DNA from: Rhizomucor pusillus
Taxonomy: Eukaryota > Mucoromycota > Mucoromycetes > Mucorales > Lichtheimiaceae
Direction of reading: 5' to 3'
NCBI GenBank assembly: GCA_900175165.2
Contig: FWWN02000226.1
Coordinates: 1-10,024 of the forward strand
DNA length: 10,024 bases
Position 1 is the first letter of the stretch. Each line of letters opens with the position of its first letter. The notes beneath the pieces were generated by a model that saw only the letters and a list, made by a program, of their open reading frames with translations, was not told the origin of the DNA and searched no databases. Positions 1 to 5,977 of the stretch are shown here, in pieces. The translations under genes were made by a program, and so were the position numbers.

Positions 1-28
1 GCAGTCACTTGAATTTGCGACGCGAAGA

Positions 29-48
29 CAACGCGGGGCCCCGCGTTG
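29..48. repeat. 20-bp perfect GC-rich palindrome near TIR outer end
   Basis: caacgcggggccccgcgttg is its own reverse complement and could form a cruciform or hairpin. Its mirror copy is at 9977-9996. Its closeness to both ends (28 bp in) suggests either a structural or protein-binding role at an element end, or a place where sequencing or assembly stopped. Both are inferences. Confidence 0.9.
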
Positions 49-235
49 GAATGTTTCCTCGGGTTTTCTCATTCTTTTCCTCGCAAGAGGTCAACCTTGG
101 GAATCGGCACGGAAAGATGTTTGTGGTCCGTACACGTCAACCCCCTGCTCTTTCTCCGGGTAAGCTGCAAAGCAAGGAACAAAAATCTTGGTAGCATTGT
201 AGCTTAGCGGGAGAAAAGATTGCGGCGGCCGTGGT

Positions 236-600
236 TCGCAGTGGAGTGGGCTTGGTGTGCCGGTTTCCTGTCCTCTAGCCCTTCCCACGTCCGCTGTAGT
301 AACATGCTCTTTCGATGTGATGTCGATTGCATGAAAGGGGTATGAAGAAAAAGGAACCGGGCTAGGCCCTGCAGGAGGAAAGCAGGCCATCGGTGAAGTC
401 TTCAGGTTGGTGCCGACGCATTCGGCCAGCAGCTCGGGTTCCAAGTGGAGTTGCTTTTGATGTGCCGGCCTTTTTGTCCTCTTGCCCCACATTCGAGCAG
501 CCATCGACCTGTTGGCTTGGGGTAGGTAGTAACTAAAAAACCCGGGTCAGAGCCCTGCGGCGAGGAAACAGGCCCATGGTGTTTCGCCCTTGCAAGTCGG
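236..600. repeat. Degenerate ~200-bp direct repeat inside TIR
   Basis: Two diverged tandem units can be lined up. The block starting gtggagtgggcttggtgtgc at 241 corresponds to gtggagttgcttttgatgtg at 445 (offset 204), followed in both by ccgg and a gtcctct-like stretch. The block around ccctgcaggaggaaagcagg at 367 corresponds to ccctgcggcgaggaaacagg at 553 (offset 186). The different offsets show an internal indel. The mirror copy lies at about 9425-9789. A minus-strand 137-codon open frame (504-91) crosses the units but resembles no known protein and probably reflects repeat composition. Confidence 0.7.
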
Positions 601-769
601 TCAAGTCGTTATTGGGGCCTTCAGGACATTCAAGGCATCCAAGGCCTCATTGTAAACGCTGAGTATCGTTCCTGTATATCATGTGCTTCCAGTGATTAAG
701 GCTTCTTTCTACTACAAGACCCGCTTCCCAAGACTCTCAAAAGCCCTCCAAGGCAGCAGTCCAAGGTAA

Positions 770-789
770 ATCCAGGCAGATCCAGGCAG
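770..789. repeat. 10-bp tandem duplication in TIR
   Basis: atccaggcag occurs twice head to tail. It lies in a stretch (about 620-800) rich in caaggc/ccaagg motifs. The mirror copy is at 9236-9255. Confidence 0.85.
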
Positions 790-872
790 TCTAAGGTGCT
801 CAAGACCGGATAATTGAGCTTTTACGCTCCTATTTCACCAGCAATCTTATGCCTCTGCGCAAGAATAACAGC

Positions 873-900
873 TATAAAGAGGATACAGATTATATCTGTA
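873..900 (+). promoter_or_regulatory. TATA-like box and 17-bp dyad in TIR
   Basis: TATAAA (873-878) is followed by a dyad, tacagat-tat-atctgta (884-900), whose 7-bp arms are perfectly complementary. This could be a promoter firing inward toward the TIR edge, with any transcript entering the interior. The mirror copy is at 9125-9152. No activity can be read from sequence, and no recognisable gene follows within the TIR. Confidence 0.35.
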
Positions 901-1085
901 GGACCTCGCCTACTTTTTGGGAACTGGCGGTGCCGTCTCCTCGTGGTGGTTCCTGGATATATCGTTGGCTTTACCTTGTTATTGCTCGACGTGAACTGAA
1001 CGGCGCTAATATATTAGAAAGAAAGGATAGAAATGAATCGTGTAAATAAACGGCTTTCCTCAAGTCGAAAAATGTTTGTTATTCC

Positions 1086-1358
1086 ATGCAAATCTCTGAG
1101 AAGTCCAAAGGTCCTCATTTCTTTCTTGCTTTTTGGATTTTTTGGATAGCTCGAGGAACGAAAGTGATCCAAAGAAAACCAACATCACAGCACTGTTTAT
1201 ATGCTTTTGCTGAATCAGATGCTGCCATATATTACAGAGACATTGCTGCAGACGCAGACAGAGTACCAAGTCCAGATGAGGAAGAAATGATTACTTTCTA
1301 TATAAATTCAATCGCTATATGCGGCATTTTACATAGTACAGCTCTCAATAGCATGTAG
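1086..1358 (+). CDS. Unassigned 90-codon open frame next to left TIR
   Basis: An ATG-started frame of 90 codons begins 35 bp inside the TIR boundary and ends at TAG. The N-terminal half is hydrophobic and aromatic; the middle has an acidic stretch (SPDEEE). I recognise no family. It could be a degraded gene or transposon fragment cut by the repeat, an exon of an unspliced gene, or a chance frame. The remaining sequence up to GNA1 (1359-1717) shows only promoter-like motifs. Confidence 0.25.
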   Translation: MQISEKSKGPHFFLAFWIFWIARGTKVIQRKPTSQHCLYAFAESDAAIYYRDIAADADRVPSPDEEEMITFYINSIAICGILHSTALNSM

Positions 1359-1463
1359 CGTGGAAAAAAATGATGTGGAAAGAAGACATCCGATTGTAAA
1401 TTTTTTCCAACACACGAACACGCTGGGCCGAATAGCGAGTAAGCATACTCATATTGTAGCAAC

Positions 1464-1471
1464 CCAATTGG
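1464..1471. promoter_or_regulatory. CCAAT-box palindrome upstream of GNA1
   Basis: ccaattgg gives a CCAAT motif on both strands about 250 bp upstream of the GNA1 start. CCAAT boxes bind the HAP/NF-Y complex in fungi. The assignment to GNA1 is inferred from position. Confidence 0.35.
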
Positions 1472-1640
1472 AAACTAATAGCAGAAGGAGCGAATTAATT
1501 GTCTGATCCGGCATTCGCAATATCGTTGAATACATACATTCGCTATACTCTCGGACGGGTCATCTTTCTCGTGTCGCGTTGATAGGGATAAATATAGACT
1601 TTCCATATGCGTCAAGTGTAATTCCATGGCACGGAAGCCG

Positions 1641-1668
1641 TTCCGCGGAAGCAAGATCAATATAAAAG
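1641..1668 (+). promoter_or_regulatory. GNA1 core promoter: GC palindrome and TATA box
   Basis: tataaaag at 1661-1668 is a good TATA box 50 bp before the GNA1 ATG. Just upstream, ttccgcggaa (1641-1650) is a perfect 10-bp palindrome with back-to-back CCG/CGG triplets, the kind of half-site used by fungal zinc-cluster regulators. Binding is inferred only. Confidence 0.5.
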
Positions 1669-1717
1669 AAATGTGAACCTCGGGGAGAGTTGTGCTTGCT
1701 CGTTATACCTCCAAGTC

Positions 1718-2379
1718 ATGTCTGAAATCACGCTCTTTGACCACTCCTTTATCTCCCCCGAAGTCCAAGCAGAGCTGCCAAAGGGGTACACACTTCGACC
1801 TCTGCGCTCCAACGACTATGAGCGTGGGTTCCTCAAGGTGCTTGAAGTTTTGACAGAAGTCGGTCAGCACACCAAAGCCGAGTGGCTCGGTAAGAAAGAG
1901 CAATATATACGACGAAAAAAAGAGGCTCTTTACTTATTATTTTCTCCTAACAGAACAATTCAACTATTTGAAGAAACACAATCACGAATACTTCACCATC
2001 GCAATCTGCGACGATACCCAAGACAAGATTGTGGCCGCGGGCACGATTTTCATTGAACGCAAATTTGTGCACCACAATGGGCTGGTAGGGCACATTGAAG
2101 ACATTGCAGTGGACAGCAACCAGCAGGGCAAGAAGCTCGGTTTACGGATCATCCAGGCACTGAAATACATTGGCGCCAAAGCGGGATGCTACAAGGTCAT
2201 TCTGGACTGCTCCGCCAAGGTAATTTCCGCGCACACATCTTTTGCCAACCTTAATGACCCGAAAACTAATCGATTGCAATGATTTATAGAATATACCATT
2301 TTACGAAAAGTGTGGATTCACTCAAAAGGAATACGAGATGGCATGGTATGTGCCAACCACTGCAAAACCCAAACTGTAA
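1718..2379 (+). CDS. GNA1: Glucosamine 6-phosphate N-acetyltransferase
   Basis: GNA1 acetylates glucosamine-6-phosphate with acetyl-CoA in the hexosamine pathway that makes UDP-GlcNAc for chitin, GPI anchors and N-glycans. Exons are 1718-1889, 1954-2219 and 2290-2379. Intron 1 (64 nt) is gtaaga...aacag. Intron 2 (70 nt) is gtaatt...tatag with a CTAAT branch site at 2266-2270. Splicing gives 175 aa (yeast about 159). It is a single GNAT domain: substrate-side VLTEVG (42-49), IIERK-like beta strand (IFIERKF, 89-95), GHIEDIAV (103-110), acetyl-CoA loop QQGKKLG (114-120, closer to the animal form than to the yeast QGQGLG), CYKVILDC (136-143) and the C-terminal FYEKCGF (150-156) with the catalytic-region tyrosine. 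The ATG at 1718 is chosen because it opens a GNAT-like N-terminus; the upstream frame has only GTG. TATA is 50 bp upstream and AATAAA directly follows the stop. Confidence 0.95.
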
Positions 2380-2385
2380 AATAAA
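2380..2385 (+). terminator. GNA1 poly(A) signal
   Basis: AATAAA lies immediately after the GNA1 TAA codon (2377-2379). The canonical hexamer is well placed for 3'-end formation in the 254-bp gap before ALE1. Confidence 0.5.
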
Positions 2386-2519
2386 AGATCCTATTGGCGC
2401 GCCGTGCAGCCCCACGTGCAGGCAATCAAAGGAGATCAAAGGGACATTGTTGTTGTCGTGTGAGGGGTTCAGCGAAGGGGATTTTTGGATGACAGGTCAC
2501 ATCGCTTGTTCGTCCAACA

Positions 2520-2590
2520 AGATTATTACTTCTTTTTCCTTTGTTCTTGTTCTTCCTACTCCTTCTCCTCTTCCTCTTCTTCCTTTCGCT
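2520..2590 (+). promoter_or_regulatory. Pyrimidine tract upstream of ALE1
   Basis: Nearly unbroken C/T sequence (ttctttttcc..., ctcctcttcctcttcttcc) ends about 45 bp before the ALE1 ATG. CT-rich stretches just upstream of the start are common in strongly expressed fungal genes and often mark the transcription start zone. No TATA box is evident here. Confidence 0.5.
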
Positions 2591-2633
2591 CCTATTACAG
2601 GATCTTAACCCCGTCTGTCTCAACTAGAACAAG

Positions 2634-4219
2634 ATGGATGCTTTCTTTGAAAAGTTATCCATGCTCCTTGGTGGCAACATCCCCAGAGACCACTTGAAAT
2701 TAATGGCATGTGTCATTGCAACATATCCAGGCGCAATACTGTATCGACGACTCCCAGCAGACAAGCCTGCCCTGAAACATCTGTTCTCCATCATTTATGT
2801 CCTGTTTACTATGCTCGCAGTGTTACATTCCTACGTTGGATTCATGCATATTGGACTCACTGCATTGTTTACATACTATTTCATGAAATATTTCCATGGC
2901 AGCAACGGTCCGTGGATCAACTTTGCAATCTCCATGTTGAGCATGTCGATCTGGTAAGTCGTCTTCTTTCTTTCTCTCAGCAGCAGCGTTGTTCTAAGGG
3001 ATCCGACTCCTACCTGTAGCCACCTGGATCGACAGTTCAAGGGCTACGAGGGTGACAGCACACTAGACTACTCCGGGTCCCTGATGATCCTTACTATCAA
3101 GACTAGTTCGTTTGGGTTTAATGTATTGGATGGGCGACGCAGGGATGCTGCAGCAACAGAGTACAACAAGCGCATGAAAATCGAAACCTATCCATCTCTG
3201 CTAGAATACTTAGGATGGGTATGCTTCTTTGGCGGCTTCCTGGCCGGTCCGACGTGCGAGTACATGGACTACTTTCGATACACCAATTTCTTCTTTTTAT
3301 CAAAGGAGAGCAAACTGTCTCCATATGGGCCAACAGCCAAGGTCCTCTTGATAAGCCTCGCGTTCGCTGCCTGGGTTATCCTATTTGCCCCAACATTTAA
3401 CTTTTTCAACCTTCTCACCCCCGAGTTTGCACGCCTCCCCTTCCTCTCGCGCATATGGTACCTCCAGATCTCCGGGTTTATGACACGCTGCAAGTACTAC
3501 TGCATCTGGTTGCTCTCTGAAGGTACTTGCATTCTATCTGGCTTTGGGTTTAATGGCTACAAAGAGGGCGGCCAGCCTCGCTGGGATAGACTTCGCAACA
3601 TTGACGTGGTCGTTTGCGAAACGTCGCAGTCATACAATGAACTTTCGCGTGCATGGAACCTTGGTGCTAACAATTGGCTTCGACACTATGTCTATCTCAG
3701 AGTGACACCGCCTGGGACCAAACCAACATCCGCCGCTGCTGTTATCACCTACACGACATCTGCGTTCTGGCATGGTTTCCATCCCGGTTACTACCGTAAG
3801 TCCTATTCTTCAATCCGTTGATATCCGCACTCGTTCGACTCAAATCTTTGCAAGTATTTTTTTGCTCGGTGTCATTCTATCAGATTCTAGGTAGACGTTT
3901 CCGCAAATGCGTACGACCCCTGACTCTGACGCGCCCATTCCTGAAACTCGCGTACGACTCTGCTGGGTGGCTCCTCACAATGGGTATCGTGAATATCCTC
4001 ATTTGTCCATTTGATCTTTTGCGCATCTCCCGCATCCAAAAAGTATGGAGCAGCGTGTATTACATCCACTACTGGTTGCTGGCGCTCGGTTGGCTCCTGA
4101 TCTTTGCAGTTGAGCGGCCACTGCTGGCATACATCAAACGTCGCGAGCTTACGCCTCCCAGAACGCCTAATCCGGTAGAACAAGCCGTAGAGAATCTAGG
4201 ATTGAAAGTATCCAAATAA
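2634..4219 (+). CDS. ALE1: MBOAT lysophospholipid acyltransferase (Ale1/LPCAT type)
   Basis: This is a multi-pass ER membrane enzyme that re-acylates lysophospholipids with acyl-CoA in phospholipid remodelling (Lands cycle). Exons are 2634-2953, 3020-3795 and 3855-4219. Introns of 66 nt (gtaagt...tgtag) and 59 nt (gtaagt...gcaag) keep frame and yield 486 aa; yeast Ale1 is longer (619), animal MBOAT1/2 are similar. Hydrophobic segments occur at about 22-38, 48-80, 96-106, 170-185, 214-232 and through the C-terminus (400-460). MBOAT signatures are WNLGANNWLRH (319-329, catalytic-region Asn320) and SAFWHGFHPGYY (354-365, catalytic His358). GRRFRKCVRP after the last splice also fits. An in-frame TAG at 2625-2627 fixes the start. 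The C-terminal KVSK is not a canonical dilysine signal. Substrate preference (lyso-PE, -PC or others) cannot be told from sequence. Confidence 0.93.
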
Positions 4220-4233
4220 TAATAATTATTATT
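4218..4233. terminator. A/T palindrome between convergent ALE1 and DPM2 stops
   Basis: aataataattattatt is a perfect 16-bp palindrome that overlaps the ALE1 stop (4217-4219) and ends 2 bp before the DPM2 stop triplet (4236-4238). Both transcripts read the same A/T-rich sequence at their 3' ends, which fits a shared bidirectional cleavage/polyadenylation region (inference). On the minus strand AATAAA at 4240-4235 overlaps the DPM2 stop. Confidence 0.5.
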
Positions 4234-4235
4234 GT

Positions 4236-4606
4236 TTATTTTGATTTCTTCGTCTGCGCGTTTTTGCTTTTTGCCATCGTGAAGCCGAGGAACGTGAATA
4301 TGATCGTCAGTCCGACTATGAGAATGATGAGAGGTACGCGGATTGCATATTCCCACGCTGGAAAGTAGTTTTGCAACGGGTGGTCCTCATCGACAAAGGG
4401 CTTAAGGTACGCGTTAGATTTTCCAATCGTTATTGTAGTATATAACCTCCATATTACCATGACGAGTGACCATAATGTGTAGTAAATGAATATAGTCAGC
4501 GCCGAAAAGAATGCGACCGCGCCAACGGCCTTGTCCGTGCCTGTGCTCTGCAACAGTCTTTAGAGATTATCCTAATCTAATCCACCTTTCTGTGATCACT
4601 TGCCAT
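4236..4606 (-). CDS. DPM2: Dolichol-phosphate mannose synthase subunit 2
   Basis: DPM2 is the small ER membrane subunit that binds and stabilises dolichol-phosphate-mannose synthase, supplying Dol-P-Man for N-glycans, O-mannosylation and GPI anchors; it also associates with GPI-GlcNAc transferase in animals. Exons are 4606-4604 (only ATG), 4547-4458 and 4400-4236. Intron 1 (4603-4548, 56 nt) is gcaagt...ttgcag. Intron 2 (4457-4401, 57 nt) is gtaata...ttaag with CTAAC near its end. The product is 85 aa (human 84) and begins MSTGTDKAVG, parallel to the animal M-TGTD start. Two membrane helices (about 8-30 and 50-72) flank PFVDEDHPLQNYF (32-44). The C-terminus KKSK is a KKxx ER-retrieval signal. 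An in-frame TAA (4562-4560) with no intervening ATG shows that an upstream exon must supply the start. Unspliced intron 2 would add 19 residues without a stop. Confidence 0.92.
4548..4603 (-). other. GC-AG intron directly after the DPM2 start codon
   Basis: The 56-nt intron starts GCAAGT, the usual strong consensus of the rare GC donor class, and ends TTGCAG. It splits the ATG (4606-4604) from codon 2. The alternative GT donor inside (gtggat, giving a 38-nt intron and a seven-codon first exon) is unusually short and gives a worse match to the family N-terminus. Confidence 0.75.
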
Positions 4607-4757
4607 AGTGTTAAGTGTGGATGTATGTGGTGTATGCAGAAAGGCACAATCTGATTGGAAAACGGCACGCAAATTTCAAGGGCAATGCCGACGGACGAAT
4701 GATGCGAATTTTTAAGGTGCTCGAAACTTTTTTGACGTCTTCTGTTGCTAGACGACT
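4607..4757. promoter_or_regulatory. Divergent DPM2 / F-box gene promoter region
   Basis: This 151-bp gap separates the DPM2 start (minus) from the F-box gene start (plus). It contains attgg at 4654-4658, which is a CCAAT box on the DPM2 strand about 50 bp before its ATG. No clear TATA box was seen. Shared control of the two genes is inferred from spacing only. Confidence 0.5.
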
Positions 4758-5876
4758 ATGCCTGGATCCATCCTTGATTTTAGCAACGAGGAACTAACGG
4801 CGATTGCCGGACACTTGACGATCGACGATCTGCGAGTGTTTGCAACAGTCTGCCGACGTTTCTATGCGCTCGCCCACCACGATGCAGTCTGGAAGGAGAT
4901 GCTCCGGAATCACTATGGAGTTACGTACAAGCTTCCCAACGAGACCTGGAGACAACAGTACGAGCGCAAGTACGAGGATCCAAAGGACAACCGGATTTGT
5001 CCGCACATTGGATGGGTCACCGGTAAAACACTCGAACCTTACAAAGAACCTTACAACAACGTCATGAAAAGAGACCCTGCTCGCCACAATTGCGTGACCT
5101 GCGGACAAAACCAGTACGAAGCTGGTTTGTGTCTCTATATCTACAAAGGAAACACGCGTATAAGTAAGTCTTGTAGAGAGGAGCGTCTCTAAGATGTTTT
5201 ATCAACAAACTGCTAACTACTTACGACAATTCTAGGATGCAGAGATTGTGCTTACAGGTTCCATACCATGGCACCCAACCGTCACGGTATCTTGCTTCGT
5301 ATCCCGGTTTTGCAAATGTACTGCTTCTGCTGCTCGAGATTGGTAAGTTACATCGACGTCAATGCAATGTTTATGCTGGGATCTGACCATTCGTGTTGAT
5401 AGCTAGGCGAATCCCGGGGCGATCCCAGCGAAGCTTACTACGTCGATCTTTTGCTGAATGCATTGACTCACGACAGCGACGTCGGACGAGAATCACTGGA
5501 GAAGAAACGACAGTGTATGATTGAACGCCAGCTGTATCAAGAGGAAGCCGATCGCGCTTCAGTTTTGCTCTCAAAGCCCTGCTATTACTTGGTTGACAGG
5601 ACCTGGCTGTGTTCTTGGTTCCTGAGATTGTGCGACGGTAAAATTGCTGTTGGACCCGTGACCAACAAGGGCCTAGAGGATGATCAGGGCCGGCTCAATC
5701 CTGATGCCCGTCCACGCGGTGCCTTTTCAGGGGGATTCAGCATCGTCACGCCTCATTTGTGGGAGTATCTCGTTAAGACATACGGATTATCCGGCAAAGC
5801 ACACTGCTCAACTGACATCCAAGGTCCTGAATACGGAGAGCTTCGACAGGCCATAGAAAACTGGAAACTCATATAG
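4758..5876 (+). CDS. F-box protein with Cys cluster and DUSP-like domain
   Basis: The likely role is substrate receptor of an SCF ubiquitin ligase, with the F-box binding Skp1. Exons are 4758-5163, 5236-5342 and 5403-5876. Introns are 72 nt (gtaagt...tctag, CTAAC at 5213-5217) and 60 nt (gtaagt...gatag). The product is 328 aa. Domains: F-box about 4-51 (ILDFSNEELTAIAGHL...VWKEML); a Cys region with CVTC (112-115), CRDC (137-140) and YCFCC (163-167), a probable zinc-binding module; a charged helical stretch (195-225); and a DUSP-like domain about 231-300 (YYLVDRTWLCSW, GPVTN, GFSIVTPHLWEYLVKTYG). DUSP domains are typical of ubiquitin-specific proteases, but no protease domain is present here. 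An in-frame TAG at 4749-4751 fixes the start. The substrate is unknown. The F-box call is firm; the DUSP call rests on motif resemblance. Confidence 0.85.
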
Positions 5877-5931
5877 ACTTTGTTCCTTTCCTCCCACTCC
5901 CTTCTTCCTCCTCCATGCATTCCATGTTTTG

Positions 5932-5937
5932 TTTATT
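5932..5937 (-). terminator. CDC24 poly(A) signal
   Basis: tttatt on the plus strand reads AATAAA on the minus strand, about 40 bp past the CDC24 stop. It sits inside the 101-bp gap to the convergent F-box gene, so the two 3' UTRs probably overlap. Confidence 0.5.
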
Positions 5938-5977
5938 GACATGCCCTTTTCGGTTTGTGTACATAATACCCATATAT

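Larger units (their letters stand above)
1..1050 (+). repeat. Left 1,050-bp terminal inverted repeat
   Basis: This segment is the reverse complement of the last 1,050 bases: base x pairs with base 10025-x. I compared the outer 60 bases, the 520-840 stretch and the inner boundary directly and found no mismatch. Open frames inside the two copies are also mirror images with identical translations, so there are no indels. Exact pairing stops after 1050 (next base c here, g in the other copy). The TIR holds a GC palindrome at 29-48, a degenerate direct repeat of about 200 bp, a 10-bp tandem duplication and a TATA/dyad region. No transposase, reverse transcriptase or other family is recognisable, and no long coding gene is supported. 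Long TIRs with internal repeats recall foldback or Mutator-like elements, but no family can be assigned. The true outer end may lie beyond the window. Confidence 0.97.

Noticed and set aside
91..504. 137-codon minus-strand open frame in the TIR (with mirror copy 9521-9934)
   Set aside because: It spans the degenerate direct repeat, resembles no protein I know and shows no splice or promoter context; probably an open frame from repetitive GC-rich sequence.
849..1049. 66-codon plus-strand open frame in the TIR (mirror 8976-9176)
   Set aside because: It begins inside a TATA/dyad region, is short, has no recognisable domain and ends at the TIR edge; not enough to call a gene.
1671..1717. Upstream extension of GNA1 from GTG 1673, or an ATG-TGA minimal uORF at 1671
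   Set aside because: Non-ATG start with no family match before 1718; the TATA box at 1661 predicts transcription starting downstream of 1671, so the uORF is probably not in the mRNA.
2279..2608. 109-codon plus-strand open frame after GNA1
   Set aside because: It overlaps GNA1 exon 3 in another frame and then the CT-rich promoter tract; a shadow frame.
3818..3854. Continuous reading upstream of ALE1 exon 3, or use of the cag at 3881-3883 as acceptor
   Set aside because: Only the acceptor ending at 3854 keeps phase with the 3795 donor and gives GYYLFF, matching the MBOAT family; the 3883 acceptor breaks the frame.
4615..4797. 60-codon open frame overlapping the F-box gene start
   Set aside because: It lies in the divergent promoter and overlaps the better supported F-box coding start in another frame.
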